Assembly: GCF_023716565.1 (NCBI RefSeq) | Contig: NZ_CP071848.1 | Coordinates: forward strand, 434,001 to 498,000 | DNA: 64,000 nucleotides | Direction of reading: 5' to 3' | DNA from: Vibrio sp. SCSIO 43136 | GTDB lineage: Bacteria; Pseudomonadota; Gammaproteobacteria; Enterobacterales; Vibrionaceae | In this document: positions 10,469 to 19,136 of the stretch, in pieces | Position numbering within the stretch: the first letter of the stretch is position 1 | How the letters are laid out: each line of letters starts with the position of its first letter | Notes under the pieces: generated by a model | Told to the model about the DNA's origin: nothing | Database searches by the model: none | What the model saw: only the letters and a program-made list of their open reading frames with translations | Position numbers and translations under genes: made by a program

Positions 10469-13400
10469 ATGTCTGAAATCAACCCAACAACCGTGAGTGA
10501 GAGCAGTGCCTACGAGGTACTAAAAGCTCGTCTGTTTCAGCAAGGCGAATCGCTGAAACAGCTCACACAGGCTTTCAACCAACAGCGTCAACAAGTGTTT
10601 GGTGGTCAAGCGATGGAGCTTGTCGGCAAGCTCAATGTGCAGACCGAAGCTCGCTGTGTTCCTATTGATATGGCTCAGGTCAATCAGCAACTGCTGTTTG
10701 GCTACCAAGTGCAGTTAGGCATGAAAAGTGTGCCAGCACTTAGCGATGTCTTTGGGCTTTATCAGTTACATCACCAACAGGACACATTTCGCCTAGAACC
10801 TTGTCGTCTAGAAGAGAGCTTTTTAGCTGATCCAAGTTTTACCAAAGAGCTGACCGAGCTATTTACCTATTATAAAGATGCTCGCTTAGCACAGATCTCA
10901 CGGCAAGAAGGGTTGCTTTACCTGGTATTTCAGATCGGTGCTCGTCCCGATGATCGCAAGGTGTTTCGTTTCCAGATTGAGCCTGACAAAGTCAGTTATC
11001 TGGACTCTCAAGGGGATGGCGCTCTGACCAAAGTGGCTCAACATGATTTTGATTGGACGGCCACCACTCGAGATGATCACGTGCTGGGGGATCACCCGCA
11101 TATCTCAATTCAAGATAAGATCTTTGTGGAGTGTGTTGGCGGCGATCTCACCATTAAGCTGGAAAACAATACCAGTGATGGACAAGGGATCTATACCGAA
11201 GAGGTAGATGACCCTCATCAAAGTGTTGCTGATGCCTCGGTGGATTACGCTATTTTAGGTGAGCTGATTGCGCTGCGCATCAAGCCACATCGCGAAAAGT
11301 CCTACCGTTACTTTATCTATAATCCGATTAACCAATCGGTGACCCGCTGTGATGCTTTAGAGGTGTGTGGCAAGGCGCTGCCAGAGGAGCATGGCATATT
11401 GTTGTCACACGGTTATGTGCTAGCCAATGGAGAATCGAAACAGTTTGATCTGCCGTGGCAAGCATTACGTTTTTTCCACAAGATAGCCTCTCCGAATGGC
11501 GAGGACATGCTTTATCTGTTCTTTAACGCTCATCATGGTAGTTACGTTGCCTATACCTACAACATGATTGAGAAGCAGTTTTCTGCGCCGATAGAGAGTC
11601 ATGGCTACAGCCTCTACCCTGACGGCAAGATGCTGGTATTCCAGTTGGCCGACAATGCAGAAGCCTCAACCTTGCACCCGTTAAGGGTGTGGGATACTCC
11701 GTTTGCCACACAAGAGATCTATAACCAAAAAAATAGTCACTCAGAGCAGAGTGGAAACCCTCTATTTAACCTTGGTAACGCTGAGTTGGTTCGCGCTATC
11801 TCGGCGGTGCTGTCTGTTTGTCATCTTGCTCGCAATGAAGAAGTGACTCAGACGGCTTTTGAAGTGTTGCTAAAACAGTGCCAATCAACGTTAGATCATT
11901 ACGACTGGTTGGAGAGTGATTTTACCCAAGGGATAGGGGAAGCCATTGCGCAGTTGATGGAAACTGCCGCCAACATTATTGGTGAGTTTGTAAAGGTTCA
12001 GCAGCTGCAAGCTCATGCTGAAAAGTCACTGATTGAACAGCAACACAAAGTGGCAGAGTTGGTGGGTAAGATAAAGCTTGCCCCAAGTGACCAAGCGCCT
12101 GCGCTGCTAACTCTGTTAGCAGAGGTTAAACAACAAGTAGGGGCACTGTTATCTCTCAAACAGCAGCACTATATCGATCAAGATAAGCTGGTTCAGCTGC
12201 AAACAAGTCTGCAACAAGAAAGAGATATCCTAAATACGAGATTGCTATCCCTGTTGCAGCAGGAGAAAGCGTATCAGCCTTTTCGAGAGCAGTTACAGGC
12301 GGTTGAGTCTAAGTCAGAGCACACCCATAAAGCATCCGAGCTGGCTAAGCTGCAGTCAGAGATTGATAAACTGCGAGATGAGTTGCAACTGGTGAGTGAA
12401 GAAGTTTCTGAGATTGAAACTGAAGACCCAACCCAGGCGACTCGTATCCTTGAGCTAACGGCCGAGGTCTCATCTCGACTCAATACGGTATCTGCCAAGC
12501 TGCGCAATAAAGCCGGACAGCTGCAAAGCGATGAGGCCAAAGCGGAGTTTGGAGCTCAGATCAAGCTGCTCAATCAATCGGTGGGCAGTGCAATGGAGCA
12601 AGCCGAAACACCGGAGCAGTGTGACAACCAGCTGGCGCGACTGCTTGGGTTGCTGGATAAGCTGGAATCTCGTTTTGCACAGTTCGATCAGTTCCTTGCT
12701 GAGATCTATAACCGCCGCGATGAAATCCACTCACTACTAGAGAACCATAAACAGCAGCTCGTGGCGACAATCCAGCGTCGAGTGAAGAACCTATTCAACG
12801 CCGCAGAGGTGACGTTAAACAGTGTTGAGAAGCGAGTGACTCGCTTTGAGGATACGCAAGCACTGAATACTTACTTTGCGACCGATGCGATGGTGCAAAA
12901 GCTTAATCAACTCTCCGATTCAATCCGCGAGCAAGGCGATAGTGTAAAAGCTGATGATATCAATAGCCGCCTGCAGAGTCTTAAGGATCAGTCATTTAGA
13001 TCTCTGAGAGACAATCAAGATATCTTTGAGCAAGGCGGTAAAGTTCTGCGCTTAGGAAAGCATCGCTTTAGTGTCAATCAGCAGCCGCTAGATATCAGTA
13101 TTGTGGAGCATCAGCATCAAACCTGCACCCATATAAGTGGTACTGACTTCTATCAACCGATTGATAGTTCAATACTGACTGAGCTCAATGGAGAGGCGAG
13201 ATTGGAAGTCGTATCAGAAAGCGCTGATTTGTATCGTGCTGAGTATCTCGCCTACTTGATACTTTCTGACGCAGAATCCCCCCAAAGCGAGCTGAGCATC
13301 GAACAGCTATGTGAGGCAAGCAAGCAGGGAGAGCTTAACAGTGTTGTTCAGCGCTATGCAGCACCACGCTATCAAGAGGGATATATAAAAGGTATCCATG

Positions 13401-15334
13401 ACACAGATGCCACACTGATCTTGACCAAGGTATTACCTATCTTTCAGAGTGTCGGTCTGCTGCGCTATAGCCAAGCGGTGCGTGCTCAAGCGTTGTTGTG
13501 GTGGCTTCAACAGCCAAGCCAACTACGTGCTGACTACCAAACTATGGCTCGAAATGCGTTGTTAATGAAACAGCACCTGTCCAGTGCGGATGCATTTACC
13601 CATCTGGTAGAGAAGCTGCAGCAGCAATTGGGTACACAAGCCTCGCAGCAAGCGGCTGAATACCTAGTCTATCAATTGGGTGAACAGCAAGGCGCTATGG
13701 TTGTCAGTCAAGACGCATTAGCTCTTAGCCAAGATTACCTGCAATTTAGACGCACTTTAGGCTGGAAACCATCAACGGAGGATCTGGTCTTAGGTTTTCA
13801 AGATCACCAGCAGTGGTTGCGTGCCTATACGCATAAACATCAACAAGGTGAAGCCTTTGTTGATGAAGCTGCGATGATTGCGCTATGTGATGGTCGAGAA
13901 GATATCAAGCTTGAAGCGAGCGATAGCTCACTCACTATGTCTATTGAGGGATTATTAGGGGAGCATGCAAGGTTAGAGCAAGACCAGCTAACGCTAGTGT
14001 TGGATGATTTTCTTTCTCGCAGCCATCACCATCATCAAATTGTGCGCCCTCAGTATGATCGCTATCTGCAACAGCGTAGCCAGCACCTCAATGAAGCCAA
14101 AGCCGACTTTAGGCTTGAAGAGTTTACCCCAAGGCCGTTGACTTCCTTTGTGCGCAATAAGCTGATCAGCGATAGCTACTTGCCGTTAATTGGAGATAAC
14201 CTTGCCAAACAGATGGGGACCTTGGGTGAGAGTAAACGTACTGACCTTATGGGGATGCTGCTGCTTATCTCTCCTCCAGGATACGGTAAGACCACCTTAA
14301 TTGAGTATGTGGCAGACAAGCTGGGCTTGGTGTTTATGAAGGTTAATGGTCCGTCACTTGGTCATCAGGTGACATCCCTTGACCCTACTGATGCACCAGA
14401 TAGCAATGCCGCTCGAGAGGTTGAGAAGATCAACCTTGCTCTAGAGATGGGCAACAATGTGTTGCTTTATCTTGATGATATTCAGCATACCAATCCAGAG
14501 TTCTTGCAGAAGTTTATCTCGCTCTGTGATGGCTCTCGTCGTATTGAAGGGTGTTGGCAAGGCAGCAACAAAACCTACGACATGCGTGGTAAGAAGTTTG
14601 CGGTGGTGATGGCAGGAAACCCTTATACAGAAACGGGTGAGGCGTTCCGCATTCCAGATATGTTGGCCAACCGTGCAGATATCTACAATCTTGGCGATAT
14701 GCTTTCCGATCAACAACAAGCGTTTGAGTTGAGTTTTATTGAGAACTCATTGACCTCCAACTCGGTGTTAGCCCCTTTGGCTACTCGTGATCTTAACGAC
14801 CTGTACCGATTTGTTCGGATGGCACAGGGGGAAAATATCGCTTTAAGTGAAATGGCCCATGCCTACTCCAACACTCAAGCCGATGAGATCGTTAAAACGT
14901 TGACCAAACTGGCCCAGGTGCAGCAGGTGGTGCTTAAGGTGAATCAGCAGTACATCTACTCAGCGGCTCAAGCAGAAGAGTATCGAGTTGAACCGCCATT
15001 TAAGCTACAAGGGTCCTACCGCAATATGAACAAACTGGCGGAAAAGATCTCGGCGGTGATGACAGACCAAGAGTTGGATACTTTGATCGCTGACCACTAC
15101 CAAGGTGAGGCGCAGACCTTAGCCGCTGGTGCGGAAGAAAACCTACTTAAGCTAGGGGAGTTGCGAGGCTCTTTAACGGCACAAGAAACTCAGCGATGGG
15201 AAGAGATCAAGCAAGGCTATCAAAGAAATCAAATGCTCGGTGATTCAGAAGATCGGGTGGGGCAGGTGGTGCAGCAGCTAGCCATGCTGAACCAGCATAT
15301 TGCTAACTTTTCAGCCAGTGATAATGGACAATAG
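10469..15334 (+). CDS. Giant coiled-coil AAA+ ATPase (DUF3686 / 'DNA repair ATPase' family)
   Basis: 1621 residues. The N-terminal about 480 residues look beta-rich and have no motif I recognise. About residues 490-855 are rich in predicted coiled coil (many Gln/Glu/Leu heptads). A further helical region leads to a C-terminal AAA+ module: Walker A PPGYGKTT with Lys1274, Walker B LLYLDDIQ near 1331-1338, and a sensor-1 like MAGNPYTETG near 1380-1390, followed by NRADIYNLGD. This order resembles MoxR-type AAA+ ATPases. Databases name the family 'DNA repair ATPase', but nothing visible here indicates a DNA substrate. It lies 60 bp after the flotillin gene and 9 bp before the TelA family gene, so a membrane-associated remodelling role with those partners is a reasonable inference. 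Confidence 0.8.
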   Translation: MSEINPTTVSESSAYEVLKARLFQQGESLKQLTQAFNQQRQQVFGGQAMELVGKLNVQTEARCVPIDMAQVNQQLLFGYQVQLGMKSVPALSDVFGLYQLHHQQDTFRLEPCRLEESFLADPSFTKELTELFTYYKDARLAQISRQEGLLYLVFQIGARPDDRKVFRFQIEPDKVSYLDSQGDGALTKVAQHDFDWTATTRDDHVLGDHPHISIQDKIFVECVGGDLTIKLENNTSDGQGIYTEEVDDPHQSVADASVDYAILGELIALRIKPHREKSYRYFIYNPINQSVTRCDALEVCGKALPEEHGILLSHGYVLANGESKQFDLPWQALRFFHKIASPNGEDMLYLFFNAHHGSYVAYTYNMIEKQFSAPIESHGYSLYPDGKMLVFQLADNAEASTLHPLRVWDTPFATQEIYNQKNSHSEQSGNPLFNLGNAELVRAISAVLSVCHLARNEEVTQTAFEVLLKQCQSTLDHYDWLESDFTQGIGEAIAQLMETAANIIGEFVKVQQLQAHAEKSLIEQQHKVAELVGKIKLAPSDQAPALLTLLAEVKQQVGALLSLKQQHYIDQDKLVQLQTSLQQERDILNTRLLSLLQQEKAYQPFREQLQAVESKSEHTHKASELAKLQSEIDKLRDELQLVSEEVSEIETEDPTQATRILELTAEVSSRLNTVSAKLRNKAGQLQSDEAKAEFGAQIKLLNQSVGSAMEQAETPEQCDNQLARLLGLLDKLESRFAQFDQFLAEIYNRRDEIHSLLENHKQQLVATIQRRVKNLFNAAEVTLNSVEKRVTRFEDTQALNTYFATDAMVQKLNQLSDSIREQGDSVKADDINSRLQSLKDQSFRSLRDNQDIFEQGGKVLRLGKHRFSVNQQPLDISIVEHQHQTCTHISGTDFYQPIDSSILTELNGEARLEVVSESADLYRAEYLAYLILSDAESPQSELSIEQLCEASKQGELNSVVQRYAAPRYQEGYIKGIHDTDATLILTKVLPIFQSVGLLRYSQAVRAQALLWWLQQPSQLRADYQTMARNALLMKQHLSSADAFTHLVEKLQQQLGTQASQQAAEYLVYQLGEQQGAMVVSQDALALSQDYLQFRRTLGWKPSTEDLVLGFQDHQQWLRAYTHKHQQGEAFVDEAAMIALCDGREDIKLEASDSSLTMSIEGLLGEHARLEQDQLTLVLDDFLSRSHHHHQIVRPQYDRYLQQRSQHLNEAKADFRLEEFTPRPLTSFVRNKLISDSYLPLIGDNLAKQMGTLGESKRTDLMGMLLLISPPGYGKTTLIEYVADKLGLVFMKVNGPSLGHQVTSLDPTDAPDSNAAREVEKINLALEMGNNVLLYLDDIQHTNPEFLQKFISLCDGSRRIEGCWQGSNKTYDMRGKKFAVVMAGNPYTETGEAFRIPDMLANRADIYNLGDMLSDQQQAFELSFIENSLTSNSVLAPLATRDLNDLYRFVRMAQGENIALSEMAHAYSNTQADEIVKTLTKLAQVQQVVLKVNQQYIYSAAQAEEYRVEPPFKLQGSYRNMNKLAEKISAVMTDQELDTLIADHYQGEAQTLAAGAEENLLKLGELRGSLTAQETQRWEEIKQGYQRNQMLGDSEDRVGQVVQQLAMLNQHIANFSASDNGQ

Positions 15335-15343
15335 GAATCAAAC

Positions 15344-16411
15344 ATGGAAAAGAGTGAAGTATTAGTAACTGAGGCTACGACCGAGCAGCCATCAGAGCAT
15401 GTCGTTGCTATTGCAGAGAGATTTGACCCATTTGATAGTGTGGCAACGATTACCTTTGGTAAAGAGGCTCTGGAGAAGATCACCCAGTTCTCAGACAACA
15501 TCCTTGAACAGGTCAAAGTGAGAGAGGCGGGGGAAGCGGGGCAAACCTTGCAGCAGATGATCTCTGAGATGGATAGCACTCAGCTTGACCAACTGGGCCA
15601 ACAGAGTTTTCTAGCTAAGATGCCATTGTTTGGTGAGCTATTTGATTCGGTTAAGAAGTTTACCCAAAGTTTTGATAGCGTTAAGCAGCGGCTAGAAGAG
15701 TTGGCGCTTAATCTGGAAGGTCAGGAACACAAGCTTGCTCATGATATTCAACAGCTCGATGGGCTTTATGAACATAACTTGGAACTATTGAAAGGGTTGG
15801 AGCAATATATTGAGGCAGGCCGTTACAAGTTATCGCTGCTGAATGAGCAAACCTTGCCAGAGCTACTTGCCCAAGCACAGTCAAGTGGCGATCCATTGGA
15901 TGCGCAAAAACATCGTGATGCCACTCAAGTGATCGCAAGACTTGAAAAGCGCGTGCATAACTTAGAGCTGACTCGTTTGGCCGCAATCCAAACTGCACCT
16001 CAGATCCGCTTATCGCAAGAGGGGAATAAGATGTTGATGGAAGATATCCAAGATATCGTGCACAACACCTTACCACTCTGGAAACGTCAGTTCTTAATCG
16101 CAATCTCTAACCATAAAAAAGAGAAAGCACTTAATGTGACTCGTGCTGTTAAGGATTACACCAACAAACAATATCTAAAAAATGCTGAAAACTTGAAGCA
16201 GCTAGAAGAGCAAATTGCTGAAAACTATCAGCGTGGCATCTTAGATATTGAATGCTTAGAAGCGGTGAATCGACTCACCATCGAAACTCTCAATAACACC
16301 CTAAGTCGAGTGAAAGAGGGCAGGGCCCAACGTGAACAAGCTCAACGAGTTATCGAGAAGGCTGAGCAGGAGTTAAAGGTAGCACTGCAACGCTCGATTG
16401 ATGATCAATGA
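15344..16411 (+). CDS. Toxic anion resistance protein, TelA/KlaA family
   Basis: 355 residues, mostly helical, with no signal peptide. The central part (VHNLELTRLAAIQTAPQIRL, then the PLWKRQFLIAI motif) is the hallmark of the TelA/KlaA/YaaN family, first linked to tellurite resistance on plasmids and often found next to stress or membrane genes. The molecular mechanism is unknown. The start lies 9 bp after the ATPase stop, which indicates translational linkage. It closes the four-gene cassette. Confidence 0.88.
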   Translation: MEKSEVLVTEATTEQPSEHVVAIAERFDPFDSVATITFGKEALEKITQFSDNILEQVKVREAGEAGQTLQQMISEMDSTQLDQLGQQSFLAKMPLFGELFDSVKKFTQSFDSVKQRLEELALNLEGQEHKLAHDIQQLDGLYEHNLELLKGLEQYIEAGRYKLSLLNEQTLPELLAQAQSSGDPLDAQKHRDATQVIARLEKRVHNLELTRLAAIQTAPQIRLSQEGNKMLMEDIQDIVHNTLPLWKRQFLIAISNHKKEKALNVTRAVKDYTNKQYLKNAENLKQLEEQIAENYQRGILDIECLEAVNRLTIETLNNTLSRVKEGRAQREQAQRVIEKAEQELKVALQRSIDDQ

Positions 16412-16415
16412 GTAT

Positions 16416-16460
16416 TCAGCACTCTGGCTGGCACGTTTTCAGTGGCAAACAGAGTGCTGA
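16416..16460 (+). other. Inverted repeat after the TelA gene
   Basis: TCAGCACTCTG and CAGAGTGCTGA form a perfect 11-bp stem around a 23-base loop just after the TelA stop. There is no following T-run, so it may be a rho-assisted or processing hairpin at the end of the cassette rather than a classic intrinsic terminator. Confidence 0.55.
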
Positions 16461-16508
16461 TCTGTATATGCTAAAAGGGAGGTCAATCGTCATTTCAGGA
16501 GCGGAGCG

Positions 16509-17006
16509 ATGCAAGCCATCACCATATTAAGTGAAAAACTCGGCCAATCTATGTTGCAAAAAGGCAAGGTGCTCACTACTGCTGAATCCTGTACCGGAGG
16601 CATGATTAGTGCTGCCGTCACCGATATTGCGGGAAGTTCTAGTTGGTTTGACCGTGCTTTTATCACTTACAGCAATCAAGCTAAAGTTGAGATGCTGCAA
16701 GTAGATGAGCTCAAGCTAGAGCAAGAGGGAGCCGTGAGTGAAGTGGTTGTCGGACAGATGGTCATTGGAGCATTGAAGCATTCCAATGCAAATATTGGAG
16801 TTGCGGTTAGTGGTATTGCTGGGCCTGGTGGCGGCACACCAACTAAGCCTGTTGGTACGGTCTGTTTTGGTTTTGCTGACAACCAAGGGTGGCTGCGTAT
16901 TGAAACGGCATATTTTGATGGAGACAGAGCGACTGTTCGTCAGCAGGTCACCGAATATGCGCTAAAGGTTTTGCTTGAGCACTTAAGCCCTGAGTCACTT
17001 CTTTAG
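16509..17006 (+). CDS. pncC: Nicotinamide-nucleotide amidase (CinA C-terminal domain)
   Basis: 165 residues, a stand-alone CinA C-terminal domain. The TAESCTGGMISAAVTD motif near the N-terminus holds the catalytic Ser, and GIAGPGGGTPTKPVGTV the second conserved loop. It deamidates nicotinamide mononucleotide to nicotinate mononucleotide in NAD salvage. Position directly upstream of recA matches the usual pncC-recA order. A GGAGCGGAG purine stretch lies just before the ATG. Confidence 0.93.
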   Translation: MQAITILSEKLGQSMLQKGKVLTTAESCTGGMISAAVTDIAGSSSWFDRAFITYSNQAKVEMLQVDELKLEQEGAVSEVVVGQMVIGALKHSNANIGVAVSGIAGPGGGTPTKPVGTVCFGFADNQGWLRIETAYFDGDRATVRQQVTEYALKVLLEHLSPESLL

Positions 17007-17048
17007 TGGGGCGCTATAACATTTACGCTATTTTTTTTCATACAGGTA

Positions 17049-17076
17049 TGGACACTGTATGAATCAACAGTATAAT
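17049..17076 (+). promoter_or_regulatory. recA promoter with embedded LexA (SOS) box
   Basis: A -35 TGGACA (17049-17054) and a perfect -10 TATAAT (17071-17076) are separated by 16 bp. That spacer is exactly a LexA site, CTGT-N8-ACAG (17055-17070). LexA bound there would cover the promoter, so recA should be induced by DNA damage. Confidence 0.9.
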
Positions 17077-17160
17077 GATTTTCATTGATTGAGCAGGGAG
17101 TCCTGCTCCACTGTCACGATTTTATACTCATCATAATCGATGAGTAAACCGGAGAAAGTA

Positions 17161-18201
17161 ATGGACGAGAACAAACAAAAAGCGCTCGCCGCAGCGCTTG
17201 GTCAGATTGAGAAACAATTTGGTAAAGGCTCGATTATGCGCCTTGGTGACAACCGTGCAATGGATGTAGAAACCATCTCAACTGGTTCACTTTCTCTGGA
17301 TATCGCACTAGGTGCTGGCGGCCTGCCAATGGGTCGTATTGTAGAAGTTTATGGCCCTGAATCTTCAGGTAAAACCACACTAACTCTAGAGCTTATTGCT
17401 GCGGCGCAACGTGAAGGCAAGACCTGTGCGTTTATCGATGCAGAGCACGCTCTTGACCCAATCTACGCTCAAAAGCTTGGCGTTGATATCGATGCACTAC
17501 TGGTTTCTCAGCCGGATACCGGTGAGCAAGCTCTTGAGATCTGTGACGCACTAGCACGCTCTGGCGCAATTGACGTAATGGTCGTTGACTCAGTGGCAGC
17601 ACTTACGCCAAAAGCTGAAATCGAAGGCGAAATGGGCGATAGCCACATGGGTCTTCAAGCACGTATGCTTTCTCAGGCAATGCGTAAGCTAACCGGTAAC
17701 CTTAAGCAGTCAAACTGTATGGCTATCTTCATCAACCAGATCCGTATGAAGATCGGTGTGATGTTTGGTAACCCAGAAACAACCACAGGTGGTAACGCAC
17801 TTAAATTCTATGCATCAGTTCGTCTAGATATTCGCCGCACTGGCTCTATCAAAGAAGGTGATGAGATCGTAGGTAACGAAACTCGCATCAAGGTTGTGAA
17901 GAACAAGATTGCAGCACCATTTAAGCAAGCAGAAACTCAGATCATGTACGGTCAAGGTTTCAACCGCGAAGGTGAGCTAATCGACCTAGGTGTTAAGCAC
18001 AAGCTGGTTGAAAAAGCAGGCGCTTGGTACAGCTACAATGGCGACAAGATTGGCCAAGGTAAAGCGAACGCAGGTAAGTACATGCGTGAGAATACTGAAG
18101 TTGCACAAGAACTTGATAAGAAGCTACGTGAGATGCTGCTAACGACAGCGCAACCTGAGCAACCGGAAAATGGTGAAGCGGCTCAGGAAGAAGAGTTTTA
18201 A
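17161..18201 (+). CDS. recA: Recombinase RecA
   Basis: 347 residues from the ATG at 17161 ([18 protein letters not shown]), preceded by GGAGAA; an upstream in-frame ATG at 17140 would add 7 residues that are not part of the family N-terminus. Walker A GPESSGKT lies at residues 65-72, and the L1/L2 DNA-binding loops ([12 protein letters not shown] and [15 protein letters not shown]) are intact. RecA pairs homologous DNA and triggers LexA cleavage. It has its own SOS promoter and a strong terminator. Confidence 0.99.
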   Translation: MDENKQKALAAALGQIEKQFGKGSIMRLGDNRAMDVETISTGSLSLDIALGAGGLPMGRIVEVYGPESSGKTTLTLELIAAAQREGKTCAFIDAEHALDPIYAQKLGVDIDALLVSQPDTGEQALEICDALARSGAIDVMVVDSVAALTPKAEIEGEMGDSHMGLQARMLSQAMRKLTGNLKQSNCMAIFINQIRMKIGVMFGNPETTTGGNALKFYASVRLDIRRTGSIKEGDEIVGNETRIKVVKNKIAAPFKQAETQIMYGQGFNREGELIDLGVKHKLVEKAGAWYSYNGDKIGQGKANAGKYMRENTEVAQELDKKLREMLLTTAQPEQPENGEAAQEEEF

Positions 18202-18212
18202 TTTATCTCTTA

Positions 18213-18241
18213 AGCTCTCCTCAATGAGGAGAGCTTTTTTT
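18213..18241 (+). terminator. recA terminator
   Basis: AGCTCTCC and GGAGAGCT form an 8-bp stem around TCAATGA, followed by a run of T. It separates recA from recX, so most recX transcription must be read-through or start later. Confidence 0.9.
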
Positions 18242-18394
18242 AGCTCCTCCCTTTTTCAAGCGGGCCACGCTGGTGGGAGGCTGGGAGGGGTTAAAGTGCA
18301 GAGTATCAGGAGATGCTTGTATTTGTTGTCTAACTCGGCATTTAACCCCCTCCAACTCCCCCCGGATCGCCGGCCGCTTGAAAAGGGTAAGGCT
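18242..18394. repeat. MITE-like palindromic element, copy A
   Basis: About 153 bp with imperfect terminal inverted repeats. The left end has CTTTTTCAAGCGGGCC, then GGGAGGGGTTAAA; the right end has TTTAACCCCC, CCGGCCGCTTGAAAAG. The same ends occur at 35390-35519 (copy B) after luxS. The core (about 18295-18340) is not shared. It encodes no protein. It lies between the recA terminator and recX. Confidence 0.8.
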
Positions 18395-18424
18395 GTCCAT
18401 TACTTGCTTTAACTAAGCCCCCTT

Positions 18425-18889
18425 ATGTATCAACGCCCAAAACCCACCCTCTCCGTCAAAGAAGCCGCTATCGCCTTACTCAGCCGTCGCGATCACGGTG
18501 AGTACGAGCTTATCCAAAAGTTGACCCAAAAAGGTTATGAGCAGGAAGAAGCCGAGCAAGCATTATCGTTTTGCTCTGAGTGTGGCTATCTTGATGATCT
18601 TCGATTTGCCCGCAGCCAAGTGAGGCAGCATGTCAGTAAGGGGCATGGGGAGCGCCGTATCCGCCAAGAACTGAATCAAAAACGTGTTTCAGACAGTGAT
18701 ATCCAGCAAGCCTTATATGAAGAAGAAATTGATTGGTTTGAACTGGCTCGTAAAGTGGCGTTAAAGAAATTTCCTGATGGCCGTTCTAGCGATCACAAAG
18801 TGTACGCTAAGCAACTTCGTTTTTTGCAGTATCGGGGATTCGACTTTGAGCAAATCGCCTATGCACTGGCGAGGGATGAAGATTTGTAA
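18425..18889 (+). CDS. recX: Regulatory protein RecX
   Basis: 154 residues, within the family range, made of three-helix repeats. Typical parts are [18 protein letters not shown] near the N-terminus, [13 protein letters not shown] and the C-terminal [12 protein letters not shown]. RecX binds RecA filaments and limits their growth. The ATG at 18425 has no clear ribosome-binding site (CCCCCTT just upstream), so expression may be low. The interval to recA is occupied by the recA terminator and the palindromic element. Confidence 0.93.
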   Translation: MYQRPKPTLSVKEAAIALLSRRDHGEYELIQKLTQKGYEQEEAEQALSFCSECGYLDDLRFARSQVRQHVSKGHGERRIRQELNQKRVSDSDIQQALYEEEIDWFELARKVALKKFPDGRSSDHKVYAKQLRFLQYRGFDFEQIAYALARDEDL

Positions 18890-18915
18890 TCCAAGTATTT
18901 GTTTGTTTTTTTGTC

Positions 18916-18955
18916 AAAAAAGCTCTATCAATCTTATGGTTGTTAGGGCTTTTTT
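18916..18955 (+). terminator. recX terminator
   Basis: AAAAAAGCTCTA pairs with a matching TTAGGGCTTTTTT arm, with an inner CAATC/GGTTG helix and a TTAT loop; the 3' arm ends in six T. It is a U-rich intrinsic terminator 26 bp after recX. Confidence 0.75.
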
Positions 18956-19023
18956 AGTCTGTAGACATACCAAATCTGCTTTATTGGCAATTTTGATTAT
19001 AAAAGTGACCAATTATCATAGGC

Positions 19024-19053
19024 TTGGTATGACAAAAGGTATGACTTGATAAT
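19024..19053 (+). promoter_or_regulatory. Candidate alaS promoter with direct repeat
   Basis: TTGGTA (19024-19029) and GATAAT (19048-19053) lie 18 bp apart. The spacer contains a GGTATGAC direct repeat (19026-19033 and 19038-19045). TTGGTATG at 19024-19031 also pairs with CATACCAA at 18966-18973. The repeat could be an operator; E. coli AlaRS represses its own gene near the promoter. Confidence 0.45.
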
Positions 19054-19136
19054 TTGCTAAGAAAATTAGGTGATTCGGTGCGCATGATCTACAATACGGC
19101 AAAATTCTAACTCGACTATTTCTTAGGAAGAGCTGC

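Noticed and set aside
15708..16103. 131-codon minus-strand frame inside the TelA gene
   Set aside because: Antisense to a conserved gene; no start signal or domain.
16461..16508. Possible second SOS box before pncC (CTGTATATGCTAAA)
   Set aside because: The right half-site ACAG is missing.
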